Shown here: positions 21,001 to 29,041 of the stretch, one piece after another | How the letters are laid out: each line of letters opens with the position of its first letter | How positions within the stretch are numbered: the first letter of the stretch is position 1 | Source: an uncultured Bacteroidia bacterium | GTDB lineage: Bacteria; Bacteroidota; Bacteroidia; Bacteroidales; ML635J-15 | NCBI GenBank assembly: GCA_902791865.1 | Contig: CADAXK010000002.1 | Location: 415,974-479,973, forward strand | Direction of reading: 5' to 3' | Length of the DNA: 64,000 nt | Notes under the pieces: generated by a model | Told to the model about the DNA's origin: nothing | Seen by the model: the letters and a program-made list of their open reading frames with translations, nothing else | The model's database searches: none | Program-made: the position numbers and the translations under genes

Positions 21001-24000
21001 AACGCTTGTCGAGCTGCTGCCGATTGTAACTGGCGTTGACGCCCAGCATCCGTTACCATCGCTCACGGTTACACTGTAGGTTCCTGCATTCGCGGAAAGC
21101 GTTGCCGTGTTGCCGACAACCTGGTTTGAAGAGTTGTGCCATACGTAGGAATAGGTTCCATCGCCTCCTTGTTCATTGGAAATAGTTGCCGTACCGTGGG
21201 TATTGCAGACTTGTGGTGTAGTCGTAACACCAAAGGTTATTGCATCGGGTTCTGTTACCTGAACGGTTGATTCGGATGAACAATTTGCATCACTAACCGT
21301 GACATGATATGTTCCTGCTGTCACATCCTCGATTATATTTGTTGTGCTTGCACTTTCACCCCAATGGTATGTGTAAGGCGCACCAGCACCACCAGTTACA
21401 GTAAGAACAATGTCGGTTGTTCCTTCATGGCAGGTTATTGGACTATAATTCGGAGTTACAACAGGTTTTCCTGTTTGCACAGGCGTTACCGTAGCGGTAG
21501 CCACACAGCCAAACTCATCGCTGGCAGTTACCGTGTATGTAGTTCCTGATATTGCACCAGCATACTGATAATCATTTCCTGCTCCATTGTCCCAAGCATA
21601 CGAAAAATCACCCATACCTCCAGAACCTTCTGCCTCAATGACAATCTTTCCTTCGCATAAACCAGCTACCTGACGTGCTTCTACTGAGCATGGGTCGGGA
21701 TAACAAACCTTTACATTGTCGATGAATGCCCTTTTGGCCGAGGTCTCTATCTTAACAGTAGAATTTGAGGTAGCAGCATTAAAGTTAACACGCTTTGTTT
21801 CAAAATCACCACTTAATGTAGAAGTATACGAAACTGTCTGCGGGTCCAAACCACTTACAGTAACTTTAATATCTCCCTCGACAGAAGACCAGCCTTTCAC
21901 ATCGAATTCCACATAGAAAGGAACGCTCAAGTTCAACGGTGCTGTCTGTATAAATCCAGAATTTGAACTACTTCCAAGTTTTACAACTCCACCTGCAGCG
22001 TATGCCCTGCTTGTTGTTGGGAAATCAGATATAAAATTCTGTGTCAATTCTGTACCTAAAGGACCATTAGTTCCAGAAGTAGCCGTATTTCCACCAGTTG
22101 TTATTTCCGAAAAATCTTCCTCAATAACACATCCCTGATAATTAGGCTCTTCATCGAAATGATAGTCAACAGTATAAGTTGCATCACAGCCATCACAATT
22201 CATTGTCACTGAAAAACTTCCGTCTTCTTGATGTTCTGGCGTTCCTGATATTACACCAGTTGATGAATTAAGAGCAAGACCATCTGGCAAATCTGTTGAT
22301 GTATATGCTGCAGTTCCTGTACAATTTGTCACTGGCGAAATTTCGCCCAAATCGACATTCTGATAACCCGAAATCGACGAGTATGACAATGTAATTTCTT
22401 CTGGATCGTTCAAAACTATTTCGTTGTAGAACACAGGAGCCTGACAGCCGTTGTTGTAGTATACAACAGTTCCGTCTGCATTGTAATGAACGGCATTACC
22501 CTCATCTGTTGTAGGCGGTCGGTATGAAACGGCATCGCTACACGATGAAGAACCGAACGATATACTGAAATTTCTTGTTGTATTAGTACTATTACCGAAA
22601 TGACCAGTTTCTACTGTTGTATTGCACTGGAAAAGGATGTAAACATCGTGGTCAAGTCCAGAAAAATCAAAGTGAGAATAATCGAAACGCGTAGATGTCA
22701 CTATCAGCACCTCCGAATTTGCCGGAAGAATTCCACCTGTTGGTGCTATCACCCTGCCACCTCCTGTTATTGATGCATTTATACCAGATACGATTGATGA
22801 ATTTTCACAGAATCCAGTAAATGACAACTCCGATGTTGACCAGTTTATATTCATTGCGTCAGCATCAAGGTCATTTGGTCCGATTAGCAATGTGACCATT
22901 TCATTGAAACCTTCGGCTGTATAATCGCACGAATTATAGAGAATATCGGTAATACGAAAACATTCTTGTGTTGTTTCGCGCCCTGCCTCACAACCATTTG
23001 CATCGGTTACGGTAACGACATAAGATCCATCACCCAAACCTGCCAAATGAACCGAAGTTTCATTGGTCGTTACTGTTTCGCCATTACTTAATGTATATGT
23101 ATAAGGTGCAGTACCTCCACTTATTGTTACGTCAATAGAGCCATCGTTTACACCATAGCAGTTAGGATCTGTTGTCTCAATGTCGGCTATAGAAATGTTA
23201 CAACAGTTTATTGGACTAACTGTCACACTGGTTGATGCTGAACAATTGTTAGAATTGGTTACAGTCACCGTATAGGTCGTTGTTGTAGTCGGGCTGACTG
23301 TACGCTGGGCATTCGTGCTGTTGTCATCCCACCTATATGTATCTCCACCGCTAGCAGTGAGCGTCGTACTCGTGCCGTTGCAGATGGTGGTCGTGCCGCT
23401 GATGCTCGGCGATGGCAATGCATTGACAGTTACAACCTTGCTAGTTGATGCAGAACAGTTGCTCGAATTTGTAACCGTCACCGTATAGGTCGTTGTTGTA
23501 GTCGGACTGACAGTACGCTGAGCACTTGTACTATTATTATCCCACCTGTAAGTTCCACCGCCGCTGGCCGTGAGCACTGTGCTTGCCCCGTTGCAGATGG
23601 TGGTCGTTCCGCTAATGCTCGGCGTCGGCAAAGCATTGACTGTTACTACCTTGCTGGCGGTTGCTGAACAGCTGTTAGAATTGGTAACAGTAACCGTATA
23701 GGTCGTTGTTGTTGTCGGGCTGACGGTGCGTTGCGCATTCGTGCTGTTGTCGTCCCACCTGTATGTGCCTCCGCCGCTGGCTGTGAGTACTGTGCTTGCC
23801 CCGTTGCAGATTGTGGTCGTTCCGCTGATGCTCGGTGATGGCAATGCATTGACAGTTACAACCTTGCTAGTTGATGCTGAACAGTTGCTCGAATTGGTTA
23901 CAGTCACCGTATAGGTCGTATTCGTAGTCGGGCTGACTGTACGCTGAGCACTTGTACTGTTATTATCCCACCTGTAAGTTCCTCCGCCACTGGCCGTGAG

Positions 24001-26202
24001 CGTAGTGCTCGTGCCGTTGCAGATGGTAGTTGTACCGCTGATGCTCGGTGTCGGCAAAGCATTGACCACTACCTGCATTGTTGTGGTACTTGCGCATTGA
24101 TTTGGACTAGCGGAAGGCGTGAATGTATATGTTGTTGTCTGCGTATTATTGACTGCGGGACTCCATGAACCAGTAATAGGCGAACCTGTAAATGAAGAGT
24201 TATTAGTAGAACTTGTTGGAAGTGAAAATGCCGTACCAGCACATATCGGTCCTGGATTGGTAAAATATGGCATTTCATTATTAACAACCGTCACATTCAC
24301 ACTTGCTGTAGCCGGACAACCGCCACGTGGAATCTTGAAGCCTTCGCGGTTGCCAGAGTTATATCTAACACCGCCATTTGCCACAATTGCCCTCTGAAGA
24401 TTAGCAGCAGCATTGTAAGCTATATTTCCAACCGATGTATTTGAACCGATACCGCCAGTTCCAATAGGGACAGCCTTTCCATCTGTAGTAGCTGTTGGAG
24501 CTACGACAACAATGGCTGCTATTCCGTTCTGCAAAATCATGTCGTATTGTCTATAACTGCTGCTGTTTACTGTTATTGTATATGTTCCAGAAGTTGTAGC
24601 AGTATAGTTTTGCGTACTAATACCCAATGAGGAACCGTTGCGAGCCCAAGAGTACGTAGCCTCACCACATTTTGTATTTATACTAGGTGTTATATCGTAA
24701 CTTCCGCAAGCAGTTGCAGTAGCGGGAGAAATTGTTACTGTCGGTGTCTGCGGAACAGAGATTGTAACCGACGCAGTAGTAGCAGTTCCAGAACCGCCTT
24801 CTGTCACAGAACATGTATATGTGTAATTTCCTCCAGTGGTTGGTGTTACTGTTATTGTGTTGGTTGTAAGGTTGGTATGGCTACTTGGCAAACCAGCACC
24901 TGTACTTGGCGATACACTCCAAGTATAACGGGGTGAAGAAAAGCCTGTTGCAGTTGCTGTAAGAGTTGTTCCCGAACCAGAACAAGAAACTGTACCTGCC
25001 GAAACAGAAAGTTCCTGCGGCACAATAGGATTCTCGCCAAAGCATATTGAAATATTAGGTCTGTATGAAGACTGAGTACCAGTTGCCGATGATGGTATAT
25101 TGTTTCCATTAAGTGCAATTTGAGACGAATTGCTTGTTGCATATCTTGCCATGCCAGAAGCACTTGTATAGTAAAATGTACCCTGATTATTGGGCAATCC
25201 TGTTGATTTTACAGCAACAAGAATATTACTGGTTCCATTCCATACATAATTTGCGCTACTAACATCAAGTTCAAACCACCCTGGTGTAAATGTTACAGAT
25301 CCAGAATATACCTGAGTTAGCGAAGCGTTGGAAATCCACCCCGAAGTGAGCGAACTCGACGAAGTTTGACCCAAATACACTATTATCGGAACTGTTGAGT
25401 TAAAAATGCCACTATAGCGGAACTTCAGTTTTTCGACCAAACCTGCTTCACCACCAGCCGCAGATATTTCCGACGCCGTATATAATTGCTGAGTGTACGA
25501 ATACAAATAAGAGCCTGAATTGCTCAAATTTACCGGTGCGAAACCAGTCGTGGAAGTACTTGTTCCTATTGTTGCACACTCATCACTGCTGCTAGCAGGA
25601 GTATATGTAAATGTAGTCTTAGGAAGGAAGTTTAGTGCGGTATACCCTACACTAGACAAAGAGGAAGCATTACTTCCATAAGCAGACGAAGAACCCAAAC
25701 CAGTAGAGCCATACCATTCAACTTTATTATACGAACCATCGTCATCACAATATACACCAATCAACAGGTTTCCACCATTGTAGGTATATCCACCAGAAGG
25801 GAGATTTATCGTATACGGTGTTCCTGCCGTTGGCATAGGTAGCAGACCATTATAAACCATATAGGCGCCATCCATTCCAATATAACTGCCACTGAGAGCG
25901 CTAGAACTGACTTCTTTCAGAAATACCTTTTGATTAGAAACACCCCATGTGGCATTAGTTGTACCAACAGTAGCAGGATAGAATGTAATATTAGTAATAG
26001 TTCCACCGGTCATTTCACCTAATAATGTGGATGGAAAGATACATTCGCTTTTGGTAAAATCATCGAAATAATAACCATACATAGGGATGTACTGATTGGT
26101 TTCAGTCCCATCATGCACGGTAAGCGTCGTTTGTCCCCACGCGATAATCCCAGCACACATTACTGTGGCAAAAATCAATAATATCTTGTAAAATCTTATC
26201 AT
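12049..26202 (-). CDS. Giant SprB-repeat surface protein with gliding-motility-type (T9SS type B) sorting domain
   Basis: This single uninterrupted frame encodes 4717 residues. In order: a signal peptide (to about residue 23, '...CAGIIAWGQ'); two beta-rich modules (about 25-200 and 210-400) shared with the gene upstream; Ig-like segments; four 71-residue repeats (about 712-994). There follow long stretches with about 33 SprB-like 'VTVTDANGC' motifs, interrupted by lectin- or Ig-like inserts such as 'LPDGLALNSSTGVISGTP' and a ~230-residue module at about 17480-18180 bp. The last ~85 residues are the type B tail 'IPNVFTPNGDGVNDEW...NRWGQLLY...GVYLYIIKL'. By analogy with SprB of Flavobacterium it should be exported by the type IX system and displayed on the cell surface as an adhesin or motility filament. 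Third gene of an operon with two partners. The type B tail and repeats are seen directly; the role is inference. Confidence 0.93.
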   Translation of the reverse strand: MIRFYKILLIFATVMCAGIIAWGQTTLTVHDGTETNQYIPMYGYYFDDFTKSECIFPSTLLGEMTGGTITNITFYPATVGTTNATWGVSNQKVFLKEVSSSALSGSYIGMDGAYMVYNGLLPMPTAGTPYTINLPSGGYTYNGGNLLIGVYCDDDGSYNKVEWYGSTGLGSSSAYGSNASSLSSVGYTALNFLPKTTFTYTPASSSDECATIGTSTSTTGFAPVNLSNSGSYLYSYTQQLYTASEISAAGGEAGLVEKLKFRYSGIFNSTVPIIVYLGQTSSSSLTSGWISNASLTQVYSGSVTFTPGWFELDVSSANYVWNGTSNILVAVKSTGLPNNQGTFYYTSASGMARYATSNSSQIALNGNNIPSSATGTQSSYRPNISICFGENPIVPQELSVSAGTVSCSGSGTTLTATATGFSSPRYTWSVSPSTGAGLPSSHTNLTTNTITVTPTTGGNYTYTCSVTEGGSGTATTASVTISVPQTPTVTISPATATACGSYDITPSINTKCGEATYSWARNGSSLGISTQNYTATTSGTYTITVNSSSYRQYDMILQNGIAAIVVVAPTATTDGKAVPIGTGGIGSNTSVGNIAYNAAANLQRAIVANGGVRYNSGNREGFKIPRGGCPATASVNVTVVNNEMPYFTNPGPICAGTAFSLPTSSTNNSSFTGSPITGSWSPAVNNTQTTTYTFTPSASPNQCASTTTMQVVVNALPTPSISGTTTICNGTSTTLTASGGGTYRWDNNSTSAQRTVSPTTNTTYTVTVTNSSNCSASTSKVVTVNALPSPSISGTTTICNGASTVLTASGGGTYRWDDNSTNAQRTVSPTTTTTYTVTVTNSNSCSATASKVVTVNALPTPSISGTTTICNGASTVLTASGGGTYRWDNNSTSAQRTVSPTTTTTYTVTVTNSSNCSASTSKVVTVNALPSPSISGTTTICNGTSTTLTASGGDTYRWDDNSTNAQRTVSPTTTTTYTVTVTNSNNCSASTSVTVSPINCCNISIADIETTDPNCYGVNDGSIDVTISGGTAPYTYTLSNGETVTTNETSVHLAGLGDGSYVVTVTDANGCEAGRETTQECFRITDILYNSCDYTAEGFNEMVTLLIGPNDLDADAMNINWSTSELSFTGFCENSSIVSGINASITGGGRVIAPTGGILPANSEVLIVTSTRFDYSHFDFSGLDHDVYILFQCNTTVETGHFGNSTNTTRNFSISFGSSSCSDAVSYRPPTTDEGNAVHYNADGTVVYYNNGCQAPVFYNEIVLNDPEEITLSYSSISGYQNVDLGEISPVTNCTGTAAYTSTDLPDGLALNSSTGVISGTPEHQEDGSFSVTMNCDGCDATYTVDYHFDEEPNYQGCVIEEDFSEITTGGNTATSGTNGPLGTELTQNFISDFPTTSRAYAAGGVVKLGSSSNSGFIQTAPLNLSVPFYVEFDVKGWSSVEGDIKVTVSGLDPQTVSYTSTLSGDFETKRVNFNAATSNSTVKIETSAKRAFIDNVKVCYPDPCSVEARQVAGLCEGKIVIEAEGSGGMGDFSYAWDNGAGNDYQYAGAISGTTYTVTASDEFGCVATATVTPVQTGKPVVTPNYSPITCHEGTTDIVLTVTGGAGAPYTYHWGESASTTNIIEDVTAGTYHVTVSDANCSSESTVQVTEPDAITFGVTTTPQVCNTHGTATISNEQGGDGTYSYVWHNSSNQVVGNTATLSANAGTYSVTVSDGNGCWASTPVTIGSSSTSVSFSAAASNPTCSYQTGSIVVNNFVGASPFTIAWDGGSVENITDSYTITGLATGNYSVIVTDADGCGDTHTGISITVPEALTLNVSTSDAICNNRSMTLTATDGFSTYAWGHGSATEGTQGTGANANTYTVTITTGGTYSVTATAANGCSADATLAVTVNPTPEAGASIVGDDEVCIGEDAELTATPTGSGYTYRWSTGEETATISIHPTAQTTYTVTVFQGECFDEESITVGTCNCGLTARAEQISGFCEGKIIVEASTENGTGTITYDWENGLGNEAQYIAPDPDVTYTVRVSDEAGCTAEASVTPVRTGYPAIDETLVDAIQCNGETATITLSVSGGYGEYSYEWRNSENNSVGTNSNVLSGVYAGTYTVTVSDGHSCATSTSVTITEPDELTVALTDRVDQTCSTQGSIRLIITGGSGSISYSWDGGDASTYTSAVTVSLGSGSHTVSVTDGNDCTASAPVTISNNSGMTVSLNSRQRTRCYEQDGGSFTLDFNNGTSPYEIITWNGETINETNPSHTFPNLTAGNYGVTVTDANGCTDNISVEVEDADEFTANASFTTPIMCHGDSFDITVAANGGTLASGHDYTYAWSNSVNTQSQTGLTTYTTYTVTVRDDNSCEAISSVEAENPSEVRIIITADEISCHGETTTITVAGEGGTGSYTGTGSFENITASTTAYSYTIYDTNNCSASDNITITEPAEITVTLDNVVAQTCDDLGSVDMTITNALGTVSYSWDGGSASTYSAATTVELTAGSHTVSVIDGNGCTATASISVGDNRSNVTFDVLATSPNCFGETGNIAISNIVGTSPYTIEWTNGTSVSVSTNSYTIPDLGTGNYTITVTDTYGCSAIQSGNIITVPDQITLSYNEILAYIGTGISVLPTHSCTSSPSFSSSDIPSWLTLSSTTGEITGTPTSNVSGSFTVTMTCGGCDVDAVVNYTILMDLTDCYSTGTVLFREDFGGNEVGDDRCASMSDLTAMGMNTLTNYVSAWNITECNYNANYQWNTGINGWDCRNHGDCQNSRGVYALVKYTLAGHPGWHGNLSDHTHSDDVSRGYMMQVDAGSTSGQFYETTIDDLCSGSELYFSVWILNVNSSSSISGLNFHIENADNGTVITDYTTSTISAHSNISDAQWERYGMSFTIPAGVTRVRLSLNNPNASTSGNDFAIDDIEIRLCVPQINIPAGETELCSGQTYNVNATYLNEGTFIEPLQYQWFYSETGDPLDNSVWEAVAGQTAEDLSMANVQEANEGYYRLAISAQGNILTNCRALSEPVHLTVNPTPDAAISIVGDTEVCSGEDAVLAASPSGMSYVWSTTATTETISIHPDGQTTYTVTVTQGSCSNEASIEVGNCSCELTAEATQTDGFCTGDIVIVAEGVNGSGDYSYAWDGGQASAQIVGADVNRTYTVVVTDNSTHCTANASINTSQTGYPTIAEPTVSTILCNGGTATITLSVSNGFGEYSYEWHNSENATVGTNSNELSNITAGTYTVTVTDEHLCATSTSVTVNQPNPVVVSADKTDKVCATMGSVFVTSITGGSETGYQYQWTNDANGETIGNGESVTGLAGGNYTVLVTDSNGCPGTAQVTIDDIGGTVSFSLAAHDLSCNGNGSGSIDVENITGRSPYSIVWTSTVANGNENDVMSSSYEISGLPAGNYTVIVTDADECSSTLTTTVDEPALLEATAELTTPILCHGDKFGVMVTANGGTLADGHAYSYSWHNGANTQSQNGLEEYGLYAVTVTDDNGCIAMASVNAIEPSEVQISISADEILCHGQTSTVTVTGNGGTGAYSGTGTFDNVNAGTHTYTIADENGCHASDDITITEPDELGVNFNNIVEQTCETLGSVDLSIFGGQGSISYSWDGGSVNSYTSAITVSLTSGLHNVSVTDGNGCGYSQSVNIPNGNDMTVDVISNNRVYCNGMATGSFEIEFVNGTSPYAITWTNGTLTETASSHEFSSLRAGIYGVSVVDANGCSDNVSVEIEESDLLTVSASVTSVINCHDDAFDISASADGGNGGYSYVWTGNIAGQSRTALTEYTTYTVTVTDAEGCVAQASVSPENPQELYISSIVGNDIQCHNGTTVVNAYAGGGTGTLTYTWRTDGLPAVNSQQITAPAGTYGLTVTDSNGCMITTTYVIQNPDEISIQLTGTTDQYCTTLGEARLNVTGGTGNLSYSWDGNTNYTVTGNSVVSHLEAGEYTMTVTDANGCVATQTVTIEVGAEMSVVAGQPVPVLCFGDRNGSFTINMQDGMAPYTIVWNSGTFTEMSNSHEFDNLAAGSYNVTITDAHNCVSTVSVEIETPELLVASSSAEQILCHGETAEVTVSATGGTLPYQNVGIYDVTAGAYNYVVTDANGCQSTTFVSLVEPTDISVNAVSANARCYGESGSANLVVTGGTSPYSVVWQDNSNGLENINVPVNSDFGYTVTDANGCTKTGVVRVGEPSVLSIELTASSVSCYGLANGSVSISAIGGGVPPYSYQWSNGYSSNNLVGVGAGSYSLLVTDTNGCTASSTVVVTEPALLNVGIIANNVECGVSQGSLMANTYGGNTPYSYMWSNGGISETLSGVSSGSYSLTVTDANGCMATATSQISVVGMLSAYIEEVNPISCFGASDATLTVTSVYAQQPVIYQWSSGQSGPAIYGVDAGLYVVTLTDAWGCEGVASYQVNSPTELFMYSQISDAKCHNTNDGSITLNVSGGHEPYQYLWSNGSSEPNLFGIRRGVYSVVVTDSNGCVSQGNFTVNSPAPVVINAEVTDVDCYGSKNGRIEIRAEGGVEPYDYGFVNGSSVTHGRTVYDHLRPGVYRIDVKDANGCTESTSVAVAQPERLGVVAMEHAPSCKDLNDGYVELVVAGGSAPYTYTLDDYTSDSSIFTGLRSGVYNIVVTDASGCTKTVDDVVISESYNDCIRIPNVFTPNGDGVNDEWIIENIELFPDAHIYVFNRWGQLLYHERGNGKRWDGSYRGHFVPSGVYLYIIKLHSDEDTYKGTVTVLF
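23220..24065 (-). repeat. Four tandem 213-bp (71-residue) repeats inside the giant gene
   Basis: Equivalent points at 23241, 23454, 23667 and 23880 are exactly 213 bp apart. Each unit encodes an Ig-like domain with 'PSISGTTTICNG', 'LTASGG', 'YRWD', 'QRTVSPTT' and 'TYTVTVTNS'. Odd and even copies are more alike than neighbours: 'ALPTPS/DNNSTSAQ' alternates with 'ALPSPS/DDNSTNAQ'. The unit of duplication was therefore a 426-bp pair. Confidence 0.93.
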
Positions 26203-26228
26203 GATTTATATGTTTTTTTCGTTAATTA

Positions 26229-29024
26229 TCATCTACATTCTGGTGTTCCAATGATTGTTGAAAGTGGATTATCCGGACAATAATCACCCGACCCAACCGG
26301 CATCACCGCAAAATTATATGTCTGTCCGTTAGTAAGTTCGTCAATAGTATATGGTGAAGTGGCATTGTCGACCCTCCAAACATTAGAACTGCTATTAGGA
26401 TCGTTAATGCCATAAAATAAAGTATAGGAATCTGCATGCTCAACAGGAGACCAAGAAACTGTTACAGAACGGTCGGTCTCTGTTTCTACTGTAATAGTTG
26501 GAGCCTCAAGATGTTCACACGTAACTATTGTGGTCAACGGCAACAAGCAGAAATTATCAAGTGTCATATATGCCTGATGTGTATTAGAGGACCCTGTAGG
26601 ACAATTGGCGTGAACTTTCATACCCACATAATAGTTTCCCTCCTCCGTTACCTCAAATGTTCCTTTTATCTGAACGAATGAATTACATGCTCCTAGTGGA
26701 GTATAACGTATAGTTGTTCCAGACATATCTTGCCATGTTATATCCGACATTTGTGTCATTTGCGTATAATTTGCAGTTGTTCCATAATACAGATTGCATA
26801 CGCTTCCTGTTAACATTCCATCAAGACTACCATGATTAATTGACATTTCTACTTCTGCAGAATAAAGTACAGAATATGAATATGTACCAGGAAACAGGTG
26901 CATAACTGGTGGATACAAATATACATCCTGACAATAAGATGCATGGGCAGGCGCATATTCAATATACAAACATTCCGAACCCACTGCTGCACATGTTTCA
27001 GCATTACGTGACATAGAATACAAACTTGAACTAATCATATCCGAATGTTGGGCATTTATTATTGACAAAGTAGCAGGTGATGTATAATAGTTTTGCCACA
27101 CATTAGGACTACCGGGATTAGGATTTGGCCATACGTTAACCGTATATGTCCATCCTGACGGAAGGCTTCCGACAGGAACATTATTAAAATCGTTGCACTG
27201 CGCAACATCGTCACAATGCGCTGTTACAGAATAGGCGGAACTTACATAATTCGAATAAGCATCCATAATAATGTAATAAGTTGTTCCCTCAATCAAATAT
27301 GCCGACAAAATCTCCTCTGGCGCACTTGGATTTGGAATTACAGCAGTACTTGCCAAAACATCATTTGCCTCGCAGTCGGTTGCAATTGCCATAATTACAG
27401 GAGAACCCGATGTCACAAAAGCCCCAAAGCTATAATTTCCTGTCGTCGTAGGCGTAAAACTATAAAAAGCCTCACCACCGTTTCCAATGTATGTCCCCGA
27501 AACACAAACGACAGTGCTTGTCAGAGTAGTCGAACCAGTATATGTCTGTTCGCATGTCATAGGTATGGCCTCACAGGGTGAAGCTGCACCAAAGCAGAAT
27601 TTTATTTCCGGTCTCTCCTCTCCACTATTAACGACACTGCCCGTATATGTCGAGACATTATTTGCATTTAGTGTAATTGAATTTGTCTGACTGCTTTGGT
27701 AAGCCATCATATTTGGACTATTAGTATGGTAAAAATCGGAGCAGCAGCCATCATCAGGATTGGTTCTGCGGAATGCAATAAGCAAATTGCTGGTTCCATC
27801 CCATTGCCAATTGGCACTGCTTATATCTATGCTGTTCCATCCATTATTGTCTGGTGTGAATGTATATGAGCCACTATAAACAAGTTGCAGATTTGCATCT
27901 GTAATCCATGTCGTGGGAACAGACGTGGCACTAGTCTGACCAAGATAAATTTCAAAAGTATAGCTCTTCGACACCTCTTCCTTATAGTGCAACGTTATAT
28001 ATTCCATAACTCCAGCTGCGACACCAGCCGCGCTCAACTCTGCAGCAGTATATAGCTGCTGGGTATATGCGTATGAATTCATAAATGTATATACACCACC
28101 ATGAGTTCCTGCATTATATTCAGTATAGGCCGTTCCCGTACCAATCCTCGCGCAACCGTCCGAAACGACAATTGGATAGTTCAGTGTCACCGAACAATAG
28201 CTGCTATGTGACCATGTAATATGTATTGTTGTTGCACCTTCGCCCACAAATGTAACCACACCGCTGCTATTAACAGTAGCCACATCACTATCGTAGGATT
28301 GATATGTAAAAGTTCCACCACTGGGCAAGCTGCTTGTAAAATTTCCAGCGAGATTAACCGTAGTGCCAATATCGGCAACCATAACATTGCACAAACCTGT
28401 TGGCAATGAGAATGTGCCTGATGGCTGGACGCATGGCGTATATGTAAAAGTCGTCTTGGGAATAAAGTTCCGTTGTGTTGCGGAAACCAACGACATGTTA
28501 GAGGAATGGTTTCCTTGAACCGATGCATCAGACTCTGTTTTTCCATACCACATACCAGAAAAAGAAGTAATTTCACTACCTGGAGTAGATGTATAAATAC
28601 CTACAAGCAAATTGCCCCCATTGTATTCAAAATTTGTAGTAAAATTTACTGCGACCTTATAACTAGTAATACTCAAAGGTCCATCATATACAATTGTAGC
28701 ACCTTCAGTGCCTGAATATTCACTTATTGTTGTATTATCAACTACCTTTAAGAATACCTTATAAGACCCCATAGCGTAACCTGTTGTAGTTGAATAAAAT
28801 TCCATCTTTGTAATTGTACCGGTCATTGTACTTAGGTATGACGCAGGGATAATGAACTCCGACTTTAAGTAATAATCCCTATATGTAACATGAATTGGCA
28901 CAAAAGAATTTGTATTGCCATTATCACAAATAGTAAGAGTACTCTGTCCGAAAGCCTTTCCCGCCATCAGCAGTCCGACAAAAACTACTATGATAATTTT
29001 CAATATTTTATTTATATCAATCAT
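26229..29024 (-). CDS. Secreted 931-residue surface protein, FN3 C-terminus (operon partner of the giant)
   Basis: The protein has a signal peptide ('IVVFVGLLMAGKAFGQ') and the same two N-terminal beta modules as the giant: 'LTICDNGNTNSFVPI...', then 'AYTQQLYTAAELSAAG...YLGQTSATSVPTTW'. These are followed by Big-like and pre-peptidase-like segments, a central carbohydrate-binding or MAM-like region ('CNDFNNVPVGSLPSGWTY'), and one fibronectin type III domain at the end ('DRSVTVSWSPVEHADSYTL'). It stops directly after the FN3 domain (...IGTPECR). No type A or type B T9SS tail can be seen, although its architecture is that of a T9SS cargo. It lies 26 bp upstream of the giant gene and 17 bp downstream of a gene with a very similar tail. 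Domain names are by eye and approximate; function unknown. Confidence 0.82.
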   Translation of the reverse strand: MIDINKILKIIIVVFVGLLMAGKAFGQSTLTICDNGNTNSFVPIHVTYRDYYLKSEFIIPASYLSTMTGTITKMEFYSTTTGYAMGSYKVFLKVVDNTTISEYSGTEGATIVYDGPLSITSYKVAVNFTTNFEYNGGNLLVGIYTSTPGSEITSFSGMWYGKTESDASVQGNHSSNMSLVSATQRNFIPKTTFTYTPCVQPSGTFSLPTGLCNVMVADIGTTVNLAGNFTSSLPSGGTFTYQSYDSDVATVNSSGVVTFVGEGATTIHITWSHSSYCSVTLNYPIVVSDGCARIGTGTAYTEYNAGTHGGVYTFMNSYAYTQQLYTAAELSAAGVAAGVMEYITLHYKEEVSKSYTFEIYLGQTSATSVPTTWITDANLQLVYSGSYTFTPDNNGWNSIDISSANWQWDGTSNLLIAFRRTNPDDGCCSDFYHTNSPNMMAYQSSQTNSITLNANNVSTYTGSVVNSGEERPEIKFCFGAASPCEAIPMTCEQTYTGSTTLTSTVVCVSGTYIGNGGEAFYSFTPTTTGNYSFGAFVTSGSPVIMAIATDCEANDVLASTAVIPNPSAPEEILSAYLIEGTTYYIIMDAYSNYVSSAYSVTAHCDDVAQCNDFNNVPVGSLPSGWTYTVNVWPNPNPGSPNVWQNYYTSPATLSIINAQHSDMISSSLYSMSRNAETCAAVGSECLYIEYAPAHASYCQDVYLYPPVMHLFPGTYSYSVLYSAEVEMSINHGSLDGMLTGSVCNLYYGTTANYTQMTQMSDITWQDMSGTTIRYTPLGACNSFVQIKGTFEVTEEGNYYVGMKVHANCPTGSSNTHQAYMTLDNFCLLPLTTIVTCEHLEAPTITVETETDRSVTVSWSPVEHADSYTLFYGINDPNSSSNVWRVDNATSPYTIDELTNGQTYNFAVMPVGSGDYCPDNPLSTIIGTPECR

Positions 29025-29041
29025 TCTATTCTTTCATTTTT

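Noticed and set aside
23220..24065. CRISPR-like array
   Set aside because: The repeats are 213 bp, in frame, encode Ig-like domains and have no spacers.
12094..25163. Many frames of 60-150 codons opposite the giant gene
   Set aside because: They arise from the repetitive Thr/Ser/Val-rich coding sequence on the other strand, have no start signals, and show no family motifs.
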